Assembly (NCBI RefSeq): GCF_022815725.1
Contig: NZ_JALGRF010000004.1
Span: 1-64,000 of the forward strand
Direction: 5' to 3'
Source: Streptomyces sp. APSN-46.1
GTDB lineage: Bacteria > Actinomycetota > Actinomycetes > Streptomycetales > Streptomycetaceae
Length of the DNA: 64,000 bases
Part shown: positions 56,079 through 64,000 of the stretch, one piece after another
Layout: each line of letters begins with the position of its first letter
How positions within the stretch are numbered: the first letter of the stretch is position 1
Notes under the pieces: model-generated
Told to the model about the DNA's origin: nothing
Database searches by the model: none
What the model saw: the letters and a program-made list of their open reading frames with translations, nothing else
Made by a program: the position numbers and the translations under genes

Positions 56079-58076
56079 ATGACCACCGAACGACGCACCG
56101 AACACATACCGTTCCGGCGCCCCCGGCAGCATCCGCTGGCCCCGCCCGCCTGGCTGCTCAAGGGGCTCCGGCCGAGCAGCGCCCCCGTCCCCTGGGCCGC
56201 CGCGGCGCGCGCGGGCATCGCGCTGGCCGCCCCGCTCGCCGTGGGCTTCGCCCTGGACGAACCCGAGTACGGGGCGCTCGTCTCCATGGGCGCCCTGTCC
56301 GGAGTGATCGGCGACACCGCCGACGCCTACCGGATGCGGATCCTGAACATCGGCGTACCGCAGTTCTTCGGGGCGGTCGGCGTCGCCCTCGGCACCCTGG
56401 TGTTCGGGCACGGCTGGCTCGCCGTCGGCGTCCTCACCCTGATCGCCCTCGTCTCCGGGATGATCTCCTCGATCGGCACGGTCGCCTCCGTGTCCGGGCT
56501 GCTGCTCCTCCTCAACGCCGTGGTCGGGGCCGGGCTGCCGCTGCCCCGGCCCTGGTGGACGGCGCCGCTGCTGCTCAGCGCGGGAGGCCTGTTCGTCCTC
56601 GCGCTGACCCTGCTGGGCTGGCCGCTGCGCGGCCGGCGCCCCGAGCGGGCCGCCGTCGCCGCCACCTACCGCTCGCTCGCCGACGCTCTGGAGGCTGCGG
56701 GCGGGCCCGCGTACGAGGAACGCCGCCAGCAGCTCACCGAGGCCCTCAACCAGGCCTATGACCTGGTGCTGGGCCGCCGGGCCCGGGTGCACGGGCGCAG
56801 CCCCGCGCTGGTGCGGATGCTGGCCCAGCTCAATGTGGTGATCCCGCTGGTGGAGGCCGCGCCCGCCGCGCACCTGCGGGGCCGGCCGCTGCCGCCCGGG
56901 ATCCCGGCGGCCGTGCGGGAGCTGGCGGCGGCCGTGGAGGAGGGCCGCACCGGGACGCCCGCCCTGTCCCTGCCTCCGGCGCACAGCCCGTCGGAGCGGG
57001 CCGTCGACGCCGCGCTGCGGCATGCGGCGACCGTCGTGTACCTGGCCGACCCGGACCTCTACACCGTCGACGACCGGCTCGGCCGGCCGGCCGCACTGCG
57101 GGTGCGGGCCCGGCGGGCCGTGCGCGACATGATGCTGTCCGGGGCCTCCTGGCGGTACGGGCTGCGGCTCGCGCTCTGCGTCGGGCTGGCGCAGACGCTG
57201 GTCTCGGTCGTGGAGATCGAGCGGTCCTACTGGGTCGCGCTGACCGTCACCTTCGTCCTCAAACCCGACTTCGGCTCGGTGTTCTCCCGGGCCGTGCTGC
57301 GTGCGCTGGGCACCGCGATCGGGCTGGTCGTCGCGGCCGCCGTGCTCTCCGAGGTGCCGCGCGGCTGGTGGGACGTGCCGGTGATGGTGTGCCTCGGGGC
57401 GCTGATCCCCGTGTTCTCCGTCAAGGGGTACGCCTTCCAGACCGCCGCGATCACACCGGTGATCCTGCTGCTGTCGGACCTGCTCAACCACCAGGGCTTC
57501 GACCTGATCCGGCCCCGTCTGGTGGACAGCCTGATCGGCTGCGGGATCACGCTGGTCGCGGGCTATCTGCTGTGGCCCGAGAGCTGGCACACCCGGATCG
57601 GGGACCGGCTCGCCGACGCCGTGGACGACGCGGCCCGGTATGTGGAGCGGGCGTTCGGCGGCGGGCATCCCGACACGGAATCCGGGCAGCGGGCCGCGCG
57701 GACCGCGCGGTTGCAGGCCAGGCGCCGGATCTACCGCGAGCTGTCGGGCGTACGGACCGAGTTCCAGCGGGCGCTGACCGAGCCGCCGCCGACGGGTGCG
57801 CGGGCCGCCGCGTGGTGGCCCCTGGTGGTGGCCGTCGAACGGATCGTGGACGCGACGACCGCCGCGCGCGTGCGCGTCAACCACGGCGCCGAGCCGCCTG
57901 CGGCGGGCGAGGTCGAGAAGATCGCGCGGCAACTGCGCGAACTAGCCGAGGAGGTCCGCAGCAGTACGACCCCGGTCCGGGTCGAGATGGAGCCCACGGA
58001 CGCCGAATCCACCGTCCTGGCCCCACTCCACCAGGAGCTCACAGCAGCCAGAGCCATCGCCCATCCGCCCCCCTGA
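56079..58076 (+). CDS. FUSC-family membrane protein, aromatic-acid-exporter-like
   Basis: 665 residues: two blocks of membrane helices (about 45-185 and 365-500), each about six helices, with a cytoplasmic region between and a long helical C-terminus. This matches the FUSC (fusaric-acid resistance/YccS/AaeB) superfamily, whose members export hydroxybenzoate-type acids. The PDFGSVFSRAVLRALGTAIG motif in the second block is characteristic. A run of ACTACTCCGT repeats lies just upstream (56,010-56,040). The 3-hydroxyanthranilate operon is 10 kb away, so a link to that product is possible but not shown. Confidence 0.85.
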   Translation: MTTERRTEHIPFRRPRQHPLAPPAWLLKGLRPSSAPVPWAAAARAGIALAAPLAVGFALDEPEYGALVSMGALSGVIGDTADAYRMRILNIGVPQFFGAVGVALGTLVFGHGWLAVGVLTLIALVSGMISSIGTVASVSGLLLLLNAVVGAGLPLPRPWWTAPLLLSAGGLFVLALTLLGWPLRGRRPERAAVAATYRSLADALEAAGGPAYEERRQQLTEALNQAYDLVLGRRARVHGRSPALVRMLAQLNVVIPLVEAAPAAHLRGRPLPPGIPAAVRELAAAVEEGRTGTPALSLPPAHSPSERAVDAALRHAATVVYLADPDLYTVDDRLGRPAALRVRARRAVRDMMLSGASWRYGLRLALCVGLAQTLVSVVEIERSYWVALTVTFVLKPDFGSVFSRAVLRALGTAIGLVVAAAVLSEVPRGWWDVPVMVCLGALIPVFSVKGYAFQTAAITPVILLLSDLLNHQGFDLIRPRLVDSLIGCGITLVAGYLLWPESWHTRIGDRLADAVDDAARYVERAFGGGHPDTESGQRAARTARLQARRRIYRELSGVRTEFQRALTEPPPTGARAAAWWPLVVAVERIVDATTAARVRVNHGAEPPAAGEVEKIARQLRELAEEVRSSTTPVRVEMEPTDAESTVLAPLHQELTAARAIAHPPP

Positions 58077-58100
58077 CCCCCACCGGTCAGCCGACCCCCA

Positions 58101-58275
58101 CGGCCACTTGAGGCGCCACCCCAACCCCACCACTCCACCCAGCCCACTCCAGCCCCGCCCCATCCAGCCCCGCCGGCGTTTGAGGCGCCCACCCCAGCCG
58201 CGCCGCTCCACCCAGCCCCGCCCCATCCAGCCTCGCCGGCGTTTGAGGCGCGGGGTCTGGGGCGGAGCCTCAGGA
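58101..58275. repeat. Streptomyces-type intergenic repeat, two tandem copies
   Basis: The 329-bp gap between the FUSC gene and the lipoprotein gene contains no ORF of note. It holds repeated CCAGCC/CCACCC tracts and two copies of a CCGCCGGCGTTTGAGGCG unit (about 58,172 and 58,232), the second followed by GGGGTCTGGGGCGGAGCCTC, which can fold into a hairpin. I recall such short dispersed intergenic repeats from many Streptomyces genomes, where they probably act as transcription terminators. Confidence 0.6.
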
Positions 58276-58405
58276 AACGGAGAAAGGGCGGGGCGGGGAC
58301 CAGCTCCGCGCAGCGGCACCCGCACCGCGCCCCGCGCCTGCCCCCCCAACCCCCGGATGGGTCAGTGGTCGGGCCGGGAGCCGAACGGCAAGGCAGCATC
58401 GGAGC

Positions 58406-59101
58406 ATGCGCTGCTTCCGCGTCCTGCCGGTGCTCGCCGCCGTACTCACCACCGTGGGCGGCTGTGCCGACGTAGAGGGGCTGCGCAGCGAGGGGGATCT
58501 CGGGACGGTGCACGCCCCGGAGACGCTGTGGGGCGACATCCACCCCGACCCCCCCGCCCCGGACCAGAGACCCGGCACGGCGACCGTGGTCCCGGGCCTG
58601 CCCAAAGCGCCGAAGGGCACCATGCGCGACGTGAACGCCCTGGACGTCGTACGCGCCGACGTCACGGCCTCCGCCGCCCAGGACGGCGGTACCGGCCGAC
58701 TGGTGGACCCCCGGGCCCTCCAACGGCTCGCGCTCTGTACACAGGCTGTGGACGGCGGTCCGGACTGCCCGGTGCGCCCCGCCGTCCTGCGGGACGTGAC
58801 CGGCAACGGCAAGGCGGAGCTGATCACCGCCCTCGACATCGACGGCCGGCTGAGCGAGCTGCTCGTCTACACCGTCCGGGACGACGGGACGATCGTCCGG
58901 ATCCTGTCCCGGCGGGCCGTGCTGGAAGGCGTGGAGGTCGCCGCCGAGCACCTGGCCGTGCGCGAGCCGACCTCGAACCCGAAGAAGGTCGCCGTCTCCG
59001 ACTACGCGTGGGACCCCGGGGCCGGGATCCTGAACCTGTCCCAGCTCACCCTGGACGACTGCCCCGCCGACCCGTCCGACGGGCGGCGGGTATGCGGCTG
59101 A
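58406..59101 (+). CDS. Lipoprotein, CseA-like partner of the sensor kinase
   Basis: 231 residues with a lipobox VGGC near residue 20 (signal peptide with basic start MRCFR). Its mature part has VLRDVTGNGKAELITALDIDGR, an FG-GAP/calcium-loop-like motif. It ends inside the start of the histidine kinase gene (10-bp overlap), so the pair is co-expressed. In the S. coelicolor cell-envelope-stress locus a lipoprotein (CseA) likewise modulates its kinase; this is an analogy by arrangement, not proof of orthology. Confidence 0.8.
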   Translation: MRCFRVLPVLAAVLTTVGGCADVEGLRSEGDLGTVHAPETLWGDIHPDPPAPDQRPGTATVVPGLPKAPKGTMRDVNALDVVRADVTASAAQDGGTGRLVDPRALQRLALCTQAVDGGPDCPVRPAVLRDVTGNGKAELITALDIDGRLSELLVYTVRDDGTIVRILSRRAVLEGVEVAAEHLAVREPTSNPKKVAVSDYAWDPGAGILNLSQLTLDDCPADPSDGRRVCG

Positions 59102-60351
59102 CGAGCAGTCTGCGCTGGAAGATCGCGCTGACCACCACCGCGGTGTGCTGCGCGGTCGCGGCGGCCCTCGGCATCCTCGTGCACAACGTGGTCTCCCGGC
59201 AGATCGTCGGAGAGGTCCGCAAGGACATAGCCCTGGAACTGGACCACGCCCTCGGCCACTACGAGTACGGCACCGCTCACGGCGACGTGAGCTGGGCTCT
59301 GAACCCGACCGACCTCCCGGAGCCGCTGCGCGCACTCGTCGCGCGGGGCATGACCGGCAGCATGGTCGGCGAACACGACGGCAAGCCCGTCATGTGGGCC
59401 GCCGCACCGGCCGACGGCAAGGCCCTCGCCGTCTGGCTCCCCTACGAGGCCACCCGCACCCGGCTGCGCGACATCGACGCCGCGATCCTCGCCTCCTCGG
59501 CGCTGGCGGCCGGAGCGGTGGCGCTGGTCGGCCTGTTCCTCGCCAACCAGATCAGCCGGCGGCTCGCCACCACCGCCGCCGTGGCCCGCCGGATCAGCGC
59601 CGGGGACCTCGACGCGCGCGTGGGCTTCCCGTCGGAGGGGGAGGACCAGCGGGGGCCGCACTCCCGGGACGAGGTACGGGACGTGGCGCACGCCCTCGAC
59701 TCGATGGCCGGGTCGCTCCAGGAGCGGCTGGAGGCCGAGAAGCGCTTCACGGCGGATGTCGCGCACGAGTTGCGCACCCCGCTCACGGGTTCCCTGGCCG
59801 CGGCGTCCCTGCTGCCGGAGGGCCGCCCCAAAGAGATGATCAACGACCGGCTGAAGGCCCTGCACCTGCTGACCGAGGACCTGCTGGAGATCTCCCGGCT
59901 GGAATCGGGCGTCGAGCGGGCCGACCTGGCACGCGTGGAACTCGGCCGGGCGGTGCGGCGGGCCGTCGCGGGCACCCGGCTGCCCGCCTCGGTCCGGGTG
60001 GTGCGCGACGCGGTGGTGTTCACCGACCGGCGGCGCCTGGACCGGATCCTGACGAATCTGCTGGTCAACGCCGACAGGCACGGACAGCCGCCGATCGAGG
60101 TGACCGTGGAGGGCCCGGTGGTCTCGGTCCGCGACCACGGCCCCGGCTATCCGCCCGAGCTGATCGAGCAGGGCCCGCAGCGCTTCCGCACCGGAGACCC
60201 GGGGCGCGGGCGGAGCCATGGGCTGGGCCTGACCATCGCCGTGGGGCAGGCGGCGGTCCTGGACATCGCCCTGAACTTCTCCAACGCCCCGGACGGGGGC
60301 GCGGTGACCACGCTCAGACTCCCGATCGGGCGGTTGACGGAAGACAGTTGA
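59092..60351 (+). CDS. Sensor histidine kinase (CseC-type), no response regulator adjacent
   Basis: 419 residues. Membrane helices at about 10-32 and 128-150 bracket an extracytoplasmic sensor domain; then HAMP, HisKA with H225 (FTADVAHELRTPLTGS) and an HATPase domain (NLLVNADRHG, VRDHGPGYPPE, GLGLTIA). ATG start overlaps the lipoprotein gene. A response regulator would be expected here or just upstream, but none lies in this window, so it is an orphan or signals through a distant partner. Confidence 0.92.
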   Translation: MRLTSSLRWKIALTTTAVCCAVAAALGILVHNVVSRQIVGEVRKDIALELDHALGHYEYGTAHGDVSWALNPTDLPEPLRALVARGMTGSMVGEHDGKPVMWAAAPADGKALAVWLPYEATRTRLRDIDAAILASSALAAGAVALVGLFLANQISRRLATTAAVARRISAGDLDARVGFPSEGEDQRGPHSRDEVRDVAHALDSMAGSLQERLEAEKRFTADVAHELRTPLTGSLAAASLLPEGRPKEMINDRLKALHLLTEDLLEISRLESGVERADLARVELGRAVRRAVAGTRLPASVRVVRDAVVFTDRRRLDRILTNLLVNADRHGQPPIEVTVEGPVVSVRDHGPGYPPELIEQGPQRFRTGDPGRGRSHGLGLTIAVGQAAVLDIALNFSNAPDGGAVTTLRLPIGRLTEDS

Positions 60352-60370
60352 AACGCCGGACGGCGGGCTC

Positions 60371-60386
60371 TGTTTCACGTGAAACA
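60371..60386. other. parS: parS centromere site 2
   Basis: TGTTTCACGTGAAACA, identical to site 1, in the 62-bp gap between the convergent kinase and phoX genes. It may double as a hairpin for both transcripts. Confidence 0.93.
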
Positions 60387-60413
60387 GGACCCGTCGCCGG
60401 TCAACTCACCTAC

Positions 60414-62507
60414 TCAGACACCGATGTTCTTGCCGTCCTTGCGCCACACGGACACGACCGCCGGGCGGACGATCTTGCCCGGTCCGTCGGGCCACACCGA
60501 CTGCGGCTTCTCGACGGACGCGCCGTCGAGCTCGCCCGGGTGCTGGACGGCGACCAGGACGCGCTTCTCCTGGATGATCGGGCCGCACGTCTCGGCGCCA
60601 CGCGGGACCGTCAGGAACTGCTTCAGCTCACCTCGGCGCTCACCGGCCGTCGCGACACCGAACAGGCCGTCGTGGGAGCCGAGCTGGTTGCCGTCCGTGG
60701 AGATCCACAGGTTGCCGTGCGGGTCGAAGGCCACGTTGTCCGGGCAGGAGATCGGGCTGACCTTGTCCTTCGGGAAGCCCGCGAAATAGGTGGCCGGGTC
60801 GTTCGGATCACCGGCGACCAGGAAGAGCCGCCAGGCGAAGCCGTCGCCCGCCGGGTCGTCGAAGTTCTCGGCGAGCTCCAGGATCTGGCCGTGCTTGTTC
60901 AGGTTGCGCGGGTTGGCCTCGTCCGCTCCCGCCGCCTTGCCGGGCTTGCCGCGGTCCGTGTTGTTGGTCAGCGCGACGTAGACGCGGCCGGTGCGCGGGG
61001 AGGGCTCGACGTCCTCGGGACGGTCCATCTTCGTGGCGCCCACCTTGTCGGCGGCCTGGCGCGTGAAGACGTAGACCTCCTCGGCGGTCATGCCCTCGAC
61101 GTGCGAGACGTTCCCGGTGGCCAGCTTGATCCACACGCCGGAGCCGTCGAACTGGCCGTCGGCGGGGAGCTTGCCCGTGCCGTCGATCTCGGCGGCCGGT
61201 GAGTCGCCGGTGAGCTTGGCGACGTAGAGGGTGCCCTCGTCGAGCAGCGTGAGGTTGTGCTCCTTCGCGGCGCGCGAATTGCCCTTCTTCATCCGCTTCG
61301 ACGAGACGAACTTGTAGAAGTAGTCGAAGCGCTCGTCGTCGCCCATGTAGATGACCGGACGGCCGTCCTCGGTCAGGCGGGGCTGCGCGGCCTCGTGCTT
61401 GAAGCGGCCCAGCGCGGTGTGCTTGCGGGGAGTGGACTTCGGATCGTACGGGTCGAGCTCGACGACCCAGCCGAAGCGGTGCGACTCGTTGGGCTCCTGC
61501 GCGACGTCGAAGCGCTTGTCGAACCGCTCCCACTTGCGCTCGGTGGCACCGGCGGTCACGCCGTAGCGCTTCAGGCGGGCGGCCTGGGTGGGGTCGGTGA
61601 CCTGGCCGGCGTTGCCGAAGTACTGGTTGAAGTTCTCCTCGCCGTGGAGGGTGGTGCCCCACGGGGTGGTGCCGCCGGCGCAGTTGTTGAGGGTGCCGAG
61701 GACCTTGGTGCCGGTGCTGTCGGCGGAGGTCTTCAGCAGCGCGCCGCCGGCGGCCGGGCCGGTCAGCTTGAACTCGCTGGTCGCGGTCAGACGGCGGTTG
61801 AGCTGGTGGCGGGTGACCGCGGTCAGCTTGCCGCTGCGGTGGTCCTCCTGGACGACGACCACGGACAGGCCGTGCGCGGCCCAGGCGATCTCGACCTGCT
61901 CGCGGGTCGGGTTGGCCGGGTCGTAGGCCTTGAACATGAGGTTCTCGTCGGTGTACTCGTGGTTGGCCACGAGCAGCTGCTGGCGCTCGTAGTCGCCGCC
62001 GAGCGGGAGAAGGCTCAGGAAGTCGTTGTTGTAGCCGAACTGACCGGCCTGGGCGGCGGCGGTCTGCTTGTCGGCGTTGAAGGCGGGCGCGCCCTTGACG
62101 ATCGGTTCGCCCCAGCGGATGACCACGTTCTGCTCGTGGCCCTCGGGGATGGTGACCTGGTCGTTCGTGTTCGGCGCGACCGGCTTGAAGCGGAGGCCGC
62201 GGGCGCCGGTGCCGGTGCCAGTGCCGCCGGCGGCGCGTTGGGCGTCGGTGGCGGGGGTGGCGTTGGCGGAGGATCCGTCGCCACCGAGGGTGAGGGCGGT
62301 ACCGGCGGCGGAGGCGACCGTCACGACGGCGGCGGAGCGCAGCATGGAGCGGCGGGAGTAGGCGCGGGCTATGACATCGCCGGCGTACTCGTTGTCGCTG
62401 GTGTTGGGCACCTCGTGGAAGCAGGCGTCACCGCAGCGGTAGCGGCAGGTGAGAGCGGAACGTCCGCTCCCATGCGGGTTGCCGATGAACGGCAGGAGCT
62501 TGCGCAC
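60414..62507 (-). CDS. phoX: PhoX-family phosphatase, Tat-exported
   Basis: 697 residues from GTG 62,507 (GGAGGAC upstream). N-terminal Tat signal: SRRSMLRSAAVVTVASAAG, about residues 52-70. The mature part is a DUF839/PhoX calcium- and iron-dependent alkaline phosphatase; SCPDNVAFDPHGNLWISTDG near the C-terminus is a typical PhoX motif. It removes phosphate from organic phosphomonoesters outside the cell. A PHO box about 100 bp upstream indicates PhoP control under phosphate limitation. The frame stays open far upstream, but the Tat signal and RBS fix the start. Confidence 0.93.
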   Translation of the reverse strand: MRKLLPFIGNPHGSGRSALTCRYRCGDACFHEVPNTSDNEYAGDVIARAYSRRSMLRSAAVVTVASAAGTALTLGGDGSSANATPATDAQRAAGGTGTGTGARGLRFKPVAPNTNDQVTIPEGHEQNVVIRWGEPIVKGAPAFNADKQTAAAQAGQFGYNNDFLSLLPLGGDYERQQLLVANHEYTDENLMFKAYDPANPTREQVEIAWAAHGLSVVVVQEDHRSGKLTAVTRHQLNRRLTATSEFKLTGPAAGGALLKTSADSTGTKVLGTLNNCAGGTTPWGTTLHGEENFNQYFGNAGQVTDPTQAARLKRYGVTAGATERKWERFDKRFDVAQEPNESHRFGWVVELDPYDPKSTPRKHTALGRFKHEAAQPRLTEDGRPVIYMGDDERFDYFYKFVSSKRMKKGNSRAAKEHNLTLLDEGTLYVAKLTGDSPAAEIDGTGKLPADGQFDGSGVWIKLATGNVSHVEGMTAEEVYVFTRQAADKVGATKMDRPEDVEPSPRTGRVYVALTNNTDRGKPGKAAGADEANPRNLNKHGQILELAENFDDPAGDGFAWRLFLVAGDPNDPATYFAGFPKDKVSPISCPDNVAFDPHGNLWISTDGNQLGSHDGLFGVATAGERRGELKQFLTVPRGAETCGPIIQEKRVLVAVQHPGELDGASVEKPQSVWPDGPGKIVRPAVVSVWRKDGKNIGV

Positions 62508-62599
62508 GAGTGTCCTCCGAGTAGCTGCGTGGGCGCCGACAACGTGTCGGAACGAATCCAGCCGTGACGGTAGGCGCGAGTTGCGCCGAAGCGGCGGCG

Positions 62600-62621
62600 G
62601 TGGGATGAACGCCCGGTGAAC
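62600..62621 (-). promoter_or_regulatory. PHO box (PhoP-binding direct repeat)
   Basis: On the minus strand GTTCACC-GGGC-GTTCATC-CCAC forms two 11-bp direct repeat units, matching the PhoP PHO-box consensus. It lies about 95-115 bases upstream of the phoX start. Confidence 0.75.
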
Positions 62622-62802
62622 CCGGCACGTCGGAGCGGAAGTTAGGAGCAGCGTTGTGCGTGTTTGGGCGCTGGACACCACGAAAGGCGCCCCTGCCGAA
62701 GTTCCAGCCAAGGGGCCGATAACCTTACGTGTCCACTCTGGGCAGGGATCTACCGCGCAGTACGGACAAATGACGCACGCACTCATGCGAAAGGCCTGGC
62801 CC

Positions 62803-64000
62803 ATGGGTATTCGGAGCTTGTTGCGCAAGGTGTTCGGACGGTCTGCGGAGTCAGTTCCGGAGACTACGGACGCCACCTCGGCGGCCGTCCCGAACCAGGC
62901 GGAACGCACCGCACTGGAAGTCGCCCACGAACTCGTGGCGGCGTCCTTCGACAATCCGACGGTTCCGCCGCAGTCCGCCCCGCGCGACCGCGAACCGGGC
63001 ACCCTCCTCACCGCCCCCGCCCCCGACCCCACGGTCCCGGAAGCCCGCCGGCCGTCACCCCCGCCCACCGCCGTAACGACGCCCGAGGCCGCCCCGGACC
63101 CGCTCCCCGCCGAGGCCGAGGCCGAAGGCCAGAACGACACCCCGCCTGCGGCCGAAGCGCACGCTGAGCCCGCGTCGGAGACGCCGGTAGCAGCGGCCGA
63201 AGCGGAACCGCTGGCCGCACAGGCTGAGCCGGAGCCGCTCACCGCCGAGGCCGAAGGCCAGGACAACGCCGCACCTGCGGCGGCGCCCGCGCCGGAGGCG
63301 CAGGAGGACGCTGCCGCCCAGGCCGAAGGCCAGGAGGACGCCGCGCCTGCGGCAGAGCCCGTGGCCGAGGCGGACACCGCGCCGGAGGCGCAGGAGGCCG
63401 ACACCACCGCGGAAGCGGAGCCCGTGGCCGCACAGGCCGACGCGGAGCCCACGGCGGAGCCCGTGGCCGCGCAGGCCGACGCGGAGCCCACGGCCGAGGC
63501 CGTGGCCAGTGAGGCCGGGGACAGGGAAGGGCCGGCCGTTGGGCTCGCGGCGGTGAAGCGGCGGGCGCCCGCCGTCGCCGGGGCGTACAAGGCCGCCGGG
63601 CAGGTCCTGCGGAGCAAGGGCAAGGCCGGCGCCCGCGCCAAGGTGTACCTGGTCCTCGACCGGTCCGGTTCGATGCGCGGGTTCTACAAGGACGGCAGCG
63701 CCCAGTACCTCGCCGACCACGCGCTCGCCCTCGCCGCGCACCTCGACGACGAGGCCACCGTCCACACGGTGTTCTTCTCCACGGAGCTGGACGGCACCGC
63801 CGATCTGGCCCTCGACACCCACGCCGACACCTGGGTCGAGGACCGCCACGCCGAGCTCGGCCGCATGGGCCGCACCAGCTACCACGTGGCCGTGGAGGCC
63901 GTCGTGGAGCGCCACCAGAAGGACGGCGGCGAGGGCCCGGCCCTGGTCGTCTTCCAGACCGACGGCGCCCCCGACAACCGTCAGCCCGCCAAGGCGGCCC
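62803..64000 (+). CDS. VWA-domain protein, truncated by window end
   Basis: About 399 residues visible from ATG 62,803, no stop before the end. A short N-terminal helix ([12 protein letters not shown]) precedes a long Ala/Glu/Pro low-complexity linker (about 70-240). The C-terminal von Willebrand A domain starts at about 280, with the MIDAS motif DRSGS (D286) and the later FQTDGAPDN. TerF/TerD-type tellurium-resistance-linked VWA proteins of Streptomyces have this form. The translated repeats [13 protein letters not shown] are internal duplications. Confidence 0.85.
   Translation, partial: MGIRSLLRKVFGRSAESVPETTDATSAAVPNQAERTALEVAHELVAASFDNPTVPPQSAPRDREPGTLLTAPAPDPTVPEARRPSPPPTAVTTPEAAPDPLPAEAEAEGQNDTPPAAEAHAEPASETPVAAAEAEPLAAQAEPEPLTAEAEGQDNAAPAAAPAPEAQEDAAAQAEGQEDAAPAAEPVAEADTAPEAQEADTTAEAEPVAAQADAEPTAEPVAAQADAEPTAEAVASEAGDREGPAVGLAAVKRRAPAVAGAYKAAGQVLRSKGKAGARAKVYLVLDRSGSMRGFYKDGSAQYLADHALALAAHLDDEATVHTVFFSTELDGTADLALDTHADTWVEDRHAELGRMGRTSYHVAVEAVVERHQKDGGEGPALVVFQTDGAPDNRQPAKAA

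Noticed and set aside
62900..63540. Repetitive Ala/Glu/Pro coding DNA in the VWA gene, considered as a tandem repeat element
   Set aside because: It is an in-frame low-complexity linker; repeats are degenerate and belong to the protein.
62508..63641. Minus-strand extension of the PhoX frame to 1,075 residues
   Set aside because: The extra part is Ala/Ser-rich shadow of the VWA gene; the Tat signal, ribosome-binding site and GTG at 62,507 fix the start.

Overview
The window comes from the chromosome of a Streptomyces-type actinomycete. G+C is very high with G/C-ending codons, GTG starts and 4-bp GTGA/ATGA gene overlaps are common, TTA codons are rare, and there are two perfect 16-bp parS sites (54,062 and 60,371), a cobalamin riboswitch and Streptomyces-type intergenic repeats. 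parS sites in Streptomyces cluster around oriC, so the right end is probably origin-proximal core; the left 46 kb is accessory, biosynthetic DNA.

1-17.5 kb: the distal part of an NRPS operon. A truncated A-T protein is followed by a 3,710-residue NRPS (C-A-T / C-A-T / C-A-T) that ends in a fused SxxK (PBP/beta-lactamase-like) domain instead of an alpha/beta-hydrolase thioesterase. The A-domain codes read Thr for one module and one identical Asn-like code for the other three. Overlapping downstream genes encode a carbamoyltransferase with altered ornithine-binding motifs, an MFS exporter, a type II thioesterase and two HxE Fe/2-oxoglutarate hydroxylases.

18-24.3 kb: a separate accessory cassette. 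An XRE/TPR-type regulator with three 10-bp iterons before its start is divergent from two small genes (one with a TTA codon), a left-handed beta-helix acyltransferase-like protein, a second MurA (Cys-to-Asp type), an SxxK hydrolase and a second MurB. It amounts to a spare UDP-MurNAc-forming set and is the strongest candidate for an undescribed system.

24.4-46.5 kb: small hypotheticals; a MacB/FtsX-type ABC exporter; a SARP regulator; a GtrA-like protein with a TTA codon; a domesticated IS701-type transposase; a GAF/PucR regulator broken by a frameshift; a methyltransferase; and a transaldolase-like protein without the Schiff-base lysine. Then comes a tight operon: type II DAHP synthase, EntA-like SDR, PhzD-like isochorismatase, PhzE-like synthase, YdhR/ABM-like protein, EPSP synthase, FAD hydroxylase and chorismate synthase. 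These genes reinforce the entry and final steps of chorismate supply and divert chorismate to 3-hydroxyanthranilate, which is probably hydroxylated further. Three exact 11-bp repeats upstream look like a SARP operator. No aryl-acid ligase lies in the window, so it is open whether this block feeds the NRPS or makes its own product.

46.5-64 kb: mostly ordinary genes: SHOCT membrane protein, SigB/SigF-type sigma factor, class III aminotransferase, urate oxidase, a B12-riboswitch-controlled cbtBA pair, small membrane and secreted proteins, a degenerate sortase, a FUSC-family protein, a lipoprotein/histidine-kinase pair without response regulator, a Tat-exported PhoX with a PHO box, and a truncated VWA protein.

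A recurring theme is proteins that keep a fold but have lost catalytic residues (transposase-like, transaldolase-like, sortase-like, histidine-phosphatase-like). All functional statements are from reading translations; no searches were run.
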